Source of the DNA: Saccharothrix sp. NRRL B-16314
Lineage (GTDB): Bacteria; Actinomycetota; Actinomycetes; Mycobacteriales; Pseudonocardiaceae
DNA length: 64,000 nt
NCBI RefSeq assembly: GCF_000716595.1
Contig: NZ_JNXC01000036.1
Span: 1 to 64,000 of the forward strand
Direction: 5' to 3'
Part shown: piece by piece, positions 9,207-17,429 of the stretch
Layout of the letters: each line of letters starts with the position of its first letter
Numbering within the stretch: the stretch's first letter is position 1
Notes under the pieces: model-generated
What the model was told of the DNA's origin: nothing
What the model saw: only the letters and a program-made list of their open reading frames with translations
The model's database searches: none
Translations under genes and position numbers: made by a program

Positions 9207-10388
9207 TCAGCCGGCGACCGGCACAGGGGCCGGGCGCGGACCCAGGACGAGGGTGGCCGCGGCGACGAGGAGCAGGCCGGCGAGGGTCAGGCAGATGACG
9301 GCGAACCCGGCGGGTGCCAGCGCGGTGACCAGGACGGGGCTGATGCCGCCGCCCAGGCCGACGAGGAAGGCGTAGGCCGCCAGGCCCGTCCCCCTCGCCT
9401 CGCCGGAAGCCCGTGCCACCAACGACACCAGCGCCGGGATCGTCACGGCGAGTCCCGCCACGAAGATCGCGCTGCCGACCAGCAGGACCGGCAGCGTGGC
9501 GGAGGTGGCTTCGAGGACCAGGCCCGCGGCGGCGACCACGAACGCCGCCGGCGCCACGCGGTGCGCGCCGAAGCGGGTGATCAGCGGACCGGCGAACAGG
9601 CCCAGCGCGATGCCCGGCAGGCCGGGCAGGCGGACGAGCAGCAGGTCCACGGCGTCGTGGATGCCGTAGCGCTCGCCGACGGTGGCGGTGAGGGCGGTGT
9701 ACATGCCGACGAACGTCAGCAGCAGGGTGATCGCGCCGACGTAGGCGACCAGCAGCGGCGGGCGGCGCAGGAGTGCGCCGAGCCGGGTGAAGGTCGTGAC
9801 CAGTGGAACGGGGGTCGGGCGGGGCGTCGCGGGCAGGCGGGTCAGGAGCGCGGCCACCACCAGCAGGAGCGGCACGAGCAGCCAGAACACCCAGCGCCAG
9901 CCGATCGCCTTGTCGACGCCCAGCGCGTAGGCCTGGCCAACCAGCCCGGCCAGGAGGAACGAGCCGGAGAGCGCCGTGACGCCCACCGCGCGGCGGGCCG
10001 GCGGCAGCGCTTCGGCGACGTAGGCGAGTGAGACGGCCGGGATCGAGGCGGCCAGGAAGCCTTGTGCGGCACGGGCCACGAGGAGCGGCGCGAACGCGGG
10101 GGACGCGCCCGCGACGATGCCCGCGACCGCGCCGAGGGTCAGGCCGAAGGCCATCACGTGGCGGCGGTCGTAGCGGTCGGAGAGGGTGCCGAAGACCAGG
10201 TTGCCCAGGGCGAAGGCGAACCCGAAGCCACCGCCCACCCAGGCGGCCGTGGCGAGGGGGACGTCGTACCGGTCGGCGACGCCGGGCAGCAGGGGCACCG
10301 TCAGGTAGAGCTGGCCCACCGCGAGGATCACGGCCGCGACCAGGATCGAGACGAGCACGGGTGGGCGGCTGAGGGTAGTGCGCAACAC
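9207..10388 (-). CDS. MFS transporter, 12-helix drug-efflux type
   Basis: 393 residues with about twelve hydrophobic segments. Motif A appears as GTLSDRYDRRHVM after helix 2, and the protein ends in a short basic tail. The start GTG 10388 follows a 278 bp intergenic stretch with repeated TCCAAC boxes. It is convergent with the TetR gene, separated by only 4 bp, so the two are likely functionally linked but not co-transcribed. Substrate is unknown; sugar efflux and drug efflux remain equally possible from sequence alone. Confidence 0.85.
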   Translation of the reverse strand: MLRTTLSRPPVLVSILVAAVILAVGQLYLTVPLLPGVADRYDVPLATAAWVGGGFGFAFALGNLVFGTLSDRYDRRHVMAFGLTLGAVAGIVAGASPAFAPLLVARAAQGFLAASIPAVSLAYVAEALPPARRAVGVTALSGSFLLAGLVGQAYALGVDKAIGWRWVFWLLVPLLLVVAALLTRLPATPRPTPVPLVTTFTRLGALLRRPPLLVAYVGAITLLLTFVGMYTALTATVGERYGIHDAVDLLLVRLPGLPGIALGLFAGPLITRFGAHRVAPAAFVVAAAGLVLEATSATLPVLLVGSAIFVAGLAVTIPALVSLVARASGEARGTGLAAYAFLVGLGGGISPVLVTALAPAGFAVICLTLAGLLLVAAATLVLGPRPAPVPVAG

Positions 10389-10392
10389 CGAT

Positions 10393-10483
10393 CTCCAACC
10401 TGGGGTGCGAGGAGGCGCCTGATTCCAACCTTGGCGTTGGATTCAGGCTACGACCGGTCGCGGGCAAACTCCAACGGTGGAGA
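10393..10483. promoter_or_regulatory. Cluster of TCCAAC boxes upstream of the MFS gene (possible operator)
   Basis: CTCCAACCTGG (10393-10403), the inverted repeat TCCAAC-6 bp-GTTGGA (10424-10441) and CTCCAACGGTGGAG (10470-10483) recur within 90 bp immediately upstream of the exporter start. Such clustered dyads are typical of repressor or activator sites, but no regulator can be assigned. Confidence 0.4.
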
Positions 10484-10513
10484 TGGAATGTGGGCCGGGT
10501 CACCCCCGAAGCC

Positions 10514-10654
10514 GCGTGAGTCCTACATCCAGAACGCGTGAGTCCTACGTTCGGAACCCCTGAGTTCAACGCTCAGTACAAGATCCACTGTTCTGAGCGT
10601 TGAACTCGGGGGTCGTGAACGTAGGACTCACGCGTTCCGAACGTAGGACTCACG
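10514..10654. repeat. Large inverted repeat built from a 22-bp unit (hairpin form)
   Basis: The left arm holds two copies of a GCGTGAGTCCTAC-type 22-mer followed by a GAGTTCAACGCTCAG unit. After a loop of about 16 bp the right arm (10593-10654) is nearly its exact reverse complement, so the RNA would fold into a stem of about 60 bp. It lies just beyond the nadE stop, so it may end nadE transcription. The same units occur as a direct tandem array at 39688-39819. Confidence 0.85.
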
Positions 10655-10666
10655 GTCCTTGTGGGG

Positions 10667-12382
10667 TCAGCCTTCGCGCCAGCCGCTGGTGATGGGCAAC
10701 CGGCGGTCGCGGCCGAAGGCCTTGAACGTGATCTTGGTGCCCGGCGGGTACTGGCGGCGCTTGTACTCGGCCTTGTCGACCATGCGCAGGACCCTGTCGA
10801 CCAGCTCGTGCGAGAACCCCATGGCGATCAGGTCGCGGTAGCCCTTGTCGCCCTCGACGTAGTCGTCCAGGACGGAGTCGAGCAGGTCGTAGTCCGGCAG
10901 CGAGTCGGTGTCGACCTGACCCGGTCGCAGCTCGGCCGACGGCGGCTTGGCGATCGAGTTCTCCGGGATCGGCGGCAGCTCGCCCAGCTTCTCGGCCTGC
11001 GCGTTGCGCCACCGCGCCAAGTCCCAGACCAACGTCTTCAGCACGTCCTTGATCGGCGCGAACCCGCCGACCGCGTCCCCGTAGATCGTCGAGTAGCCGA
11101 CCGCCAGTTCGGTCTTGTTGCCGGTGGCGAGCACCAGGTGGCCGTGCTGGTTCGACAGGCCCATCAACGTGACGCCGCGACACCGCGCCTGGACGTTCTC
11201 CTCCGCCAGCCCGGTCAGCCCGAGCTGGTCGACGAACACGCTGACCATGTCCGCGATCGGCTGCTCCGAGTAGTGGCAGCCGGTGCGCTGGGCCAGGTCG
11301 TACGCGTCGGACTTCGAGTGGTCCGACGAGTACACCGACGGCATCGACACGGCGTAGACGTGGTCCGCTCCGAGGGCGTCGACCGCCAGGGCCGCGACGA
11401 CCGCCGAGTCGATACCGCCCGAGAGCCCGAACACCACCGAGTGGAAGCCGTTCTTGTGCACGTAGTCGCGCAGGCCGGTGACCAGCGCGTGCCACACCTC
11501 TGCCTCGTCGGACAGCGGCTCGGCCGACTGCGGCACGGGCAGCGGCTCGTAGGCCGGGAGCGGTTCGTCGGACACCGTCCGGCGGTGGACCGTGAACCCG
11601 CCGTACGCGCCTTCGGTGCGCGGCGTGCCGCCGGGCAGGTCGAGGTCCAGCACCACCAGGTGCTCCACGAACTGCGGCGCGCGCGTGATCAGCGTGCCGT
11701 CGGCGGTGACCACCATCGTGTCACCGTCGAACACCAGCTCGTCCTGCCCGCCGATCAGGTTCACGTAGGCGAGCGGCGCACCGGCCTCGGCCGCGCGACG
11801 GGCCACCAGCGGCAGTCGGGCGTCGTCCTTCTTCCGCTCGTACGGCGAGGCGTTCGGCGAGACCACGAGGTCCACGCCCGCCTCACCGAGGGCGGCGATC
11901 GGGCCACCGTCCTGCCACAGGTCCTCGCAGATCACCATGCCGACTTCGAGCCCGTGCACGCGGACGACGTCCAGCGTGTCGCCCGGCGTGAAGTAGCGGC
12001 GCTCGTCGAACACGCCGTAGTTCGGCAGGTGGTGCTTGTTCTGCCGCGCCACCACCTCTCCCCGGTGCAGCACGGCGGCGGCGTTTCGCATCCCGTGCTC
12101 GTCGCGGTCGAGGTAGCCGACGAACACCGCCAGGTCGCCGCACCCCGCCTCGTCCAGCCTGGTCGCGAGCTTGGTCAACGCCTCTTTGGACGCCTCGGCG
12201 AACGACACCCGCAGGGCCAGGTCCTCGACCGGGTACCCGGTCAGCGCCATCTCGGGGAAGACGGCCAGGTGGGCGCCCGCCTCGACGGCCTTGCGCGACC
12301 ACTCGACGACGAGTTCGGTGTTGCCCGCCAGGTCGCCGACACAGGCGTTCACCTGGGCGAGGGCGAGTCGGAGCTGTGGCAT
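10667..12382 (-). CDS. nadE: Glutamine-dependent NAD+ synthetase
   Basis: 571 residues. The N-terminal ~270 residues are a CN-hydrolase glutaminase with the catalytic triad visible as Glu44 (FPEMALTGYP), Lys116 (RQNKHHLPNYG) and Cys152 (VICEDLW). The C-terminal part is the amidating synthetase with the PP-loop SGGIDS near residue 285. It makes NAD+ from deamido-NAD+ using ammonia channelled from glutamine in the cytoplasm. The start ATG 12382 gives the family N-terminus PQLRLALAQ; a longer frame adds an unconserved basic stretch overlapping the divergent promoter. It is shorter than the ~680-residue mycobacterial NadE but fits the ~570-residue bacterial type. Confidence 0.95.
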   Translation of the reverse strand: MPQLRLALAQVNACVGDLAGNTELVVEWSRKAVEAGAHLAVFPEMALTGYPVEDLALRVSFAEASKEALTKLATRLDEAGCGDLAVFVGYLDRDEHGMRNAAAVLHRGEVVARQNKHHLPNYGVFDERRYFTPGDTLDVVRVHGLEVGMVICEDLWQDGGPIAALGEAGVDLVVSPNASPYERKKDDARLPLVARRAAEAGAPLAYVNLIGGQDELVFDGDTMVVTADGTLITRAPQFVEHLVVLDLDLPGGTPRTEGAYGGFTVHRRTVSDEPLPAYEPLPVPQSAEPLSDEAEVWHALVTGLRDYVHKNGFHSVVFGLSGGIDSAVVAALAVDALGADHVYAVSMPSVYSSDHSKSDAYDLAQRTGCHYSEQPIADMVSVFVDQLGLTGLAEENVQARCRGVTLMGLSNQHGHLVLATGNKTELAVGYSTIYGDAVGGFAPIKDVLKTLVWDLARWRNAQAEKLGELPPIPENSIAKPPSAELRPGQVDTDSLPDYDLLDSVLDDYVEGDKGYRDLIAMGFSHELVDRVLRMVDKAEYKRRQYPPGTKITFKAFGRDRRLPITSGWREG

Positions 12383-12453
12383 GGGGGCATTCTCGCTCAC
12401 TCGGAGGGGCCATGGCGGGCGTTGTGGCCGACGAGTCACCATACGATCGAACC

Positions 12454-14016
12454 GTGCGCCGTCGGATGATGCTCCTCCTCGCCCTCCCGCTCCTCGCCTC
12501 GTGCACGAGCGTGGTCACCGGGTCGCCCACCGCCGGGACGGCACTGGAGCAGAGAGGGCCGGCCGGCGTCGTGCCCGCCGGCTTGGAGCGGTTCTACGGG
12601 CAGCGCCTCGGCTGGGAGGACTGCGCGCCCTACGCCACCACCGGGTCGACGACGACGCTCTACAAGACCAAGAAGTCGATCGAGTGCGCCCGGATGGAGG
12701 TGCCGCTCGACTACACCAAGCCCGAGGGCCGCACCATCAAGATCGGACTGCTGCGGCAGCGCGCGGCCGGTGAGCGGATCGGGTCGTTGATCATCAACCC
12801 GGGTGGTCCCGGCGCGTCCGGCATGTCGGCGGCGGCGAGCCTCGGCTCGGAGGTCAAGGCGACTGATCTGGGCGACCGGTTCGACCTGGTCGGGTTCGAC
12901 CCGCGCGGTGTCGGGGCGAGCCAGCCGCAGGTCAAGTGCCTGACCGACGCGGAACGGGACACCGATCGGCTGGACGACGACCTGGACACGTCACCGGCGG
13001 GCGTGGCGCAGACCGAGGCGGAGAACAAGCAGTACGCGGAGAAGTGCGCCGCGTCGACCGGCGTCGACGTGCTGGCCAACGTCGGCACCAGGGACGTGGT
13101 GCGGGACCTGGACGTGATGCGGTCGGCGCTCGGCGACGAGAAGCTGACCTACCTGGGTTACTCGTACGGCACGCACATCGGCGCCGCGTACGCGCAGGCG
13201 TTCCCCGGCAACGTGCGGGCGCTCGTGCTGGACGGCGCGGTGGACCCGACGCAGGGCCAGGTCGAGTCGCTGATCGCGCAGGCCGCCGGGTTCCAGAAGT
13301 CGTTCGACGCGTTCGCGGCGTGGTGCGCGACCCGGCAGGACTGCGCGCTGGGCAGCGACCCGTCGAAGGCCAACCAGGTGTTCCGCGACCTGACGTTGCC
13401 GCTGGTGCAGCGGCCGGTGGCGGTCGGCGACCGGAAGCTGTCGTACAACGACGCGATCACCGGCGTCATCCAGGCGATGTACACCGAGGAGCTGTGGGCG
13501 CCGCTGAACACCGGGTTGACCGAGCTGAAGAACAACCGCGGTGACGTGCTGATGCTGTTGGCGGACAACTACTTCGACCGGGACAAGGAAGGTCGGTACT
13601 CCACCATCACGGACGCGTTCACCGCGGTGAAGTGCGTGGACGAGCCGCGGGTGACCGACAAGGCCCTGCTGGACGACCTGGCGCGCCGGTACAAGGCGGC
13701 GGCGCCGTTCCTGGACGACGGTCAGCCGGCCGCGGCGGCGCTGGACACGTGCGCGTTCTGGCCCGTGCCGCCGAGCGTGCAGGAGCACAAGGCCGTGGCC
13801 GGGCTGCCGCCGGTGCTGGTGATCTCCACGACCGGTGACCCGGCGACGCCGTACGAGGCGGGCGTGAGCCTGGCGAAGGCGTTGGGCGGCGGGCTGCTGA
13901 CGTACGAGGGGAACCAGCACACCGTGTACCTGCACGGCAACGAGTGCGTGGACGACGCCGGGCACGAGTACCTGATCAACCTGAAGCTGCCCGCCGACGG
14001 GACGCGCTGCTCTTAG
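12454..14016 (+). CDS. Secreted lipoprotein alpha/beta-hydrolase, CaeA/tripeptidyl aminopeptidase-like
   Basis: 520 residues. The signal peptide starts at GTG 12454 (VRRRMMLLLALPLL) and ends in lipobox LASC, so the enzyme is probably membrane-anchored outside the cell. The nucleophile elbow is GYSYGTHIG, the acid lies in STTGDPATP, and the histidine in NQHTVYLHG; a TAP-like C-terminal lid is present. Related mycobacterial proteins Rv2223c/Rv2224c (CaeA/Hip1) are cell-envelope serine hydrolases encoded beside glnA2, and the same neighbourhood holds here with nadE between. TACGAT ends 6 nt upstream of the GTG, suggesting leaderless transcription. Esterase versus peptidase activity cannot be decided. 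Confidence 0.88.
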   Translation: MRRRMMLLLALPLLASCTSVVTGSPTAGTALEQRGPAGVVPAGLERFYGQRLGWEDCAPYATTGSTTTLYKTKKSIECARMEVPLDYTKPEGRTIKIGLLRQRAAGERIGSLIINPGGPGASGMSAAASLGSEVKATDLGDRFDLVGFDPRGVGASQPQVKCLTDAERDTDRLDDDLDTSPAGVAQTEAENKQYAEKCAASTGVDVLANVGTRDVVRDLDVMRSALGDEKLTYLGYSYGTHIGAAYAQAFPGNVRALVLDGAVDPTQGQVESLIAQAAGFQKSFDAFAAWCATRQDCALGSDPSKANQVFRDLTLPLVQRPVAVGDRKLSYNDAITGVIQAMYTEELWAPLNTGLTELKNNRGDVLMLLADNYFDRDKEGRYSTITDAFTAVKCVDEPRVTDKALLDDLARRYKAAAPFLDDGQPAAAALDTCAFWPVPPSVQEHKAVAGLPPVLVISTTGDPATPYEAGVSLAKALGGGLLTYEGNQHTVYLHGNECVDDAGHEYLINLKLPADGTRCS

Positions 14017-14061
14017 CCCGTTTCCGGCCGTCGTGGACCACGATCGTGGAAAACTTCGATC

Positions 14062-15114
14062 ATGCTTCCGGAGCCGACCGTCAGGGCCGATGCCGTGGAC
14101 CACTACGCCGCGCTGTTGGCGGACAACGGGTGGCCGGACGAGATGATGTGCCTGACGGTGGTGCGGGGGCTGTCCGTCGAAGAGGCGCTGGTCCGCTTCG
14201 ACGGCGTGGCCACAGGCCGTGAGGCGACGCTCGTCGACGCCGGTCGGGCCGCGATGTCGGCTTTCCCCGAGGACCTGCGGCTGGTGGTCGCCGACGTCCT
14301 CGACGGGTGGGTGGTGCTGGCCGAGCACAACGGTTACCACGGGTCCATGCCCGAGGTCTTGTCCCGGTTGTCCGCCGGCACGGTGGCCGCGAGCGCCTAC
14401 TGGAACGTCAACATGGTCTCGCAGATCACTCTCGCCCACGACGGTGCGGTGGTCGACGACTTCGACCCCGTGACCGACGAGCCGCCCGCCGAGGGTGCGT
14501 TGGAGCCGTTCGTCCGGGGCTTGGACTTCGAGGAGCTGACGTGCGAGTCGGCGCTGGCCGTCCTCGAACGAGTGAGCGGCGTGCGAGTGCCGATCGAGTG
14601 GGCGAGCCGGCCGCACCCCGCCTCGGTGATCGGCGGATTCCCGTGGCTCGACCTGTCGGACCCGGTGAAGTGGGTGGAGGTCGGCGCGCCGGGGCTGCAC
14701 GCCGCCCTGTCCACGGCCGGTGGCGCCCAACTGCGTTCGGCGGCCACCCTGGCTGTCACCTCGGCCTGTGAGACGGCGGGTGTCGACGATCCCGTCGTGC
14801 TCGACAGCCTCGCCCGGGACGTCGACTCCCTGTCGGCGGCCGAACGCACCGATCTCCGCGAGCGCCTGGCGAACCGCGCCCAGGAGGCGTATCGGCAGGC
14901 CTTGACCCTGCGCTGGGACCGCTGCCGCACGTCAGCCTCCTCCGACCTGCCGACAGAGCACGGCCTCGTCTCCCGCGCACATGCCATGGCGGCGGCTCAC
15001 GGCCGGCTGGTGGACGACGCGCGCGTCGGCCTGAGCCTGGCGGTCGCCAACGCCTGCCAGATCGACAAGACGACCTGGCCCGACCTCCGCGACCGCCTTG
15101 CCCAGGCCCTCTGA
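14062..15114 (+). CDS. Uncharacterised protein with DUF6461-like N-terminal half
   Basis: 350 residues, no signal peptide or membrane segment. The first ~170 residues have the pattern I associate with DUF6461 (GLSVEEALVRF, then a Trp-rich GWVVLAEHNGYHG region and a short WNVN motif). The C-terminal ~120 residues are helical with no recognised domain. It begins 45 bp after the hydrolase gene and stands alone. Function unknown; families like this are common in Streptomyces-type genomes near polymorphic or contact-dependent loci, but nothing here proves such a link. Confidence 0.65.
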   Translation: MLPEPTVRADAVDHYAALLADNGWPDEMMCLTVVRGLSVEEALVRFDGVATGREATLVDAGRAAMSAFPEDLRLVVADVLDGWVVLAEHNGYHGSMPEVLSRLSAGTVAASAYWNVNMVSQITLAHDGAVVDDFDPVTDEPPAEGALEPFVRGLDFEELTCESALAVLERVSGVRVPIEWASRPHPASVIGGFPWLDLSDPVKWVEVGAPGLHAALSTAGGAQLRSAATLAVTSACETAGVDDPVVLDSLARDVDSLSAAERTDLRERLANRAQEAYRQALTLRWDRCRTSASSDLPTEHGLVSRAHAMAAAHGRLVDDARVGLSLAVANACQIDKTTWPDLRDRLAQAL

Positions 15115-15141
15115 CCACCCGCGGTTCGGTCAGAGGTCCGA

Positions 15142-16107
15142 TCAGAGATCCCAGCGGGCGCGCAGGACGCCGTCGTCATCGGGCAGCACGGCGGCGAGCA
15201 GTGGGTGGCGGTCGCGCGCGTACCCGGAGATCGCCAACGCCGCGCGAGCGTCGGCCAGGAGCGCGGGCAGCTCCGGGTAGTGCTCGTCCTCGGCGTGGCA
15301 GCTGGTGATCCGCCCGTCCCGGTGCTCCCAGACGATCTCCGAGCAGTCCTCCGGCAGTTCGCGCAGGACGGCGGCCACGTCGTCGTCGAGGTCGGGCCAC
15401 ACCCACAGCCTCGACCGAGGGGTGAGCCGGGCTCGGATCGCGTCGACGTCGGAGGCGGCGACGCGATGCCAGCGGCAGGCGTTGAGGACGTAGCCCTCTT
15501 CCAAGGTCACCACGCCGCGATGGGTGGCGAGGTCGGTCAGCTCGGTCCAGAAGGCGTCGTCGGCCGGCCGCTGCGGAGGAGGGCGTTCGAGGCTCCGATA
15601 GTAGTGGTCGGGATCCATCGATTCCGGGAACAGCCCGAGTGACCGGGTGCGGGAGATCGCGTTCTCGCAGGGCTCCGCGCTGCCGATGACCATGTACTGG
15701 TCGAAGCTGACGTGGACGAAGAACCTCTCGTCCACCTCCAGGTCGCACGAGGCGCCGTTGTCACGCAGCATCGCCCGCAGGAGTTCGAGCCCGGTGGCCA
15801 GGTCGACCTCCGCGCCGTCGTGGAAGCCGGTCAGGTCCGGCGGGAAGAGCCCGGCCAACCCCCAGCCCTCGATCGGCGCCTCCACGCCGAAGGTGACGAC
15901 GCCCGGGAGCAGGGGGTCGCGGATGGCCAGGCGGGTCACCCCGGTGTCCTCGGCGAAGGCGGCCATGGCGGAGAGGTAGGCCGCTTCCACGACTCCGTGA
16001 TCACTCGTGACGTCCTCGGGCCCGTGGTAGCGGCCGTGTTCGTCGCGATCAGCCGGGTCGTACTTGGTGACTTGGAAGACGTGTGGCAGGGGCACGGGGC
16101 ACATCAT
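15142..16107 (-). CDS. Conserved actinobacterial protein of unknown function
   Basis: 321 residues, acidic and soluble. Conserved-looking blocks are HVFQVTKYDPADRDEHGRY near the start, FGLEP-like GVEAPIEGWGLAGLFPP, and FVHVSFDQYMVIGS in the middle. Homologues in Streptomyces are often labelled RNA-binding protein without experimental basis that I know of. The start is uncertain: the first Met is at 16107, but the conserved region begins about ten residues in, and the preceding gene overlaps by 59 bp. It is convergent with the DUF6461-like gene. Confidence 0.65.
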   Translation of the reverse strand: MMCPVPLPHVFQVTKYDPADRDEHGRYHGPEDVTSDHGVVEAAYLSAMAAFAEDTGVTRLAIRDPLLPGVVTFGVEAPIEGWGLAGLFPPDLTGFHDGAEVDLATGLELLRAMLRDNGASCDLEVDERFFVHVSFDQYMVIGSAEPCENAISRTRSLGLFPESMDPDHYYRSLERPPPQRPADDAFWTELTDLATHRGVVTLEEGYVLNACRWHRVAASDVDAIRARLTPRSRLWVWPDLDDDVAAVLRELPEDCSEIVWEHRDGRITSCHAEDEHYPELPALLADARAALAISGYARDRHPLLAAVLPDDDGVLRARWDL

Positions 16108-16318
16108 CGACCCACATCAGCTCCGAACCGCGGAAGAGGTGCAGGCAGCTGTCCGGGCCTTGCAGGTTCATGCGCAGGGTGCCGTCCTCGGAGACGACCT
16201 GGGCGCTGTCCTCGAACGCCAGGCCCCACGCCGCCACCTGGAACTCGGGGTCGCGCTCCACCACGGCGAACAGGCGCGGAGCCTCCTCCACCACCCATTC
16301 ACGCTCTTCATCGGTCAT
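16049..16318 (-). CDS. Small hypothetical protein
   Basis: 89 residues from ATG 16318 (MTDEEREWVVEEAPRLF). Acidic N-terminus, a central AAWGLAFEDSAQVVSEDG stretch and a tail rich in Arg/Pro that overlaps the next gene by 59 bp. The overlap and shared direction suggest an operon with the 321-residue protein. No domain recognised. The C-terminal third may be less real than the front, since the frame there is shared with the downstream gene start. Confidence 0.55.
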   Translation of the reverse strand: MTDEEREWVVEEAPRLFAVVERDPEFQVAAWGLAFEDSAQVVSEDGTLRMNLQGPDSCLHLFRGSELMWVDDVPRAPATRLPSHQVRPG

Positions 16319-16425
16319 GGCCAAACGCTAAAGCTGAACACTCAGGTTGAGTAGTCGCCTGATCAGGTGACGAGATCGTGGGCGGGGCTCGGGCAGACTG
16401 TCGGCGATCTACGTCGAGGAGACCC

Positions 16426-17256
16426 ATGACCACCAGCGGTCAGAGCCCGACCGACTACCGCACGCGGCTCGCCGAACGGCTCAAGGAGCTGATGCGGCGC
16501 AGCGGCAAGGACCGCGCGGACATCATGCGGACGCTGGGCTGTTCGGTGTCGAAGGTCGGCACGATCCTGCGCGGCGACACCTCGGTGCCGCCGCTGGAGT
16601 TGGCGGCCCTGCTCGACCTCTTCGACGTGCAGGACGAGGAGCGGGCGGACCTCCTGCACCTGGGCGAGGAGGCACGTCGGCGGCGGCCCAAGACGCCGTG
16701 GGGTTCGGCCATCCCCGACCGGCTGCGGAAGTTCTTCAACACCGAGGAGACCGCGCGGCGCATCGAGTTGTACCGGCCGGATCTGTTGCACGGCTTGGTG
16801 CAGACCGAGGCCTATGCACGGGCGGTGATCGAGACGAACTCGGCGCTGCGGCCCGCCGACGTCGAACGCCTGGTGCAGGCGAGGATGGCCCGGCAGGCTC
16901 GCATCACCGGGCAGAACCCGCCGGACTACACGCTGGTGATCCGGCAGTCGGTGTTGCGGGCTCCGGTCGGGTCGGAGGAAACCAGGGTCGAGCAGATCGC
17001 GCACTTGAGGAAGCTGGCGGAGCTGCCCCACGTCACCATCCGGATCATCCCGGACAGTGTCGGACTGACGAGCGCGCTGTACTTCCCTTTCATGATCCTC
17101 ACCCCGCCGGAGGACCGCGCCAAGACCGTGTACGTCGAGACGTTGACCGACGGGCTGCTGGTGGACGAGGAGAGCCGGATCTCCCACTACGAAGCCGTTT
17201 TCCAGGAGCTGTTGGCGGTTTCGAGCACGGATTTGCTTGCTAGCGTTGAGCCATGA
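16426..17256 (+). CDS. XRE-family regulator with DUF5753 domain
   Basis: 276 residues. Residues ~10-70 form a Cro/C1-type helix-turn-helix (DIMRTLGCSVSKVGTILRG). The remainder is the DUF5753 ligand/partner domain, with the typical YRPDLLHGLVQTEAYARA and ending in a FQELLAVSSTD helix. These proteins pair with small DUF397 proteins in actinomycete development regulators and Scr1-type toxin-antitoxin-like modules. Exactly such a DUF397 gene overlaps its stop (ATGA). A purine-rich GAGGAGA precedes the ATG. Confidence 0.9.
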   Translation: MTTSGQSPTDYRTRLAERLKELMRRSGKDRADIMRTLGCSVSKVGTILRGDTSVPPLELAALLDLFDVQDEERADLLHLGEEARRRRPKTPWGSAIPDRLRKFFNTEETARRIELYRPDLLHGLVQTEAYARAVIETNSALRPADVERLVQARMARQARITGQNPPDYTLVIRQSVLRAPVGSEETRVEQIAHLRKLAELPHVTIRIIPDSVGLTSALYFPFMILTPPEDRAKTVYVETLTDGLLVDEESRISHYEAVFQELLAVSSTDLLASVEP

Positions 17257-17429
17257 CCTGGAGGAAGAGCAGCTACAGCGGGAACAGTGGTGGTGATTGT
17301 GTCGAGTTGCGGGCGGGATTGGGCGCCGTGCGCGACTCGAAGAACGTCGACGGGCCGGTGCTGGAAGTCAGGCCTGCTGCTCTGAGGGCGTTCCTGAAGG
17401 CTCTGCGGACCAGCTGGCCAGCAGCTTGA
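17253..17429 (+). CDS. DUF397 small protein
   Basis: 58 residues with the family signature: WRKSSYSGNSGGDCVE at the start, then VRDSKN and a C-terminal AFLKALR helix. It starts inside the last codon of the XRE/DUF5753 gene (ATGA), so the two are translationally coupled. DUF397 proteins are known or proposed partners of DUF5753 regulators. Its last 62 bp overlap the 3' end of the opposite-strand MmyB-like gene, so the two messages are antisense to each other there. Confidence 0.9.
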   Translation: MTWRKSSYSGNSGGDCVELRAGLGAVRDSKNVDGPVLEVRPAALRAFLKALRTSWPAA

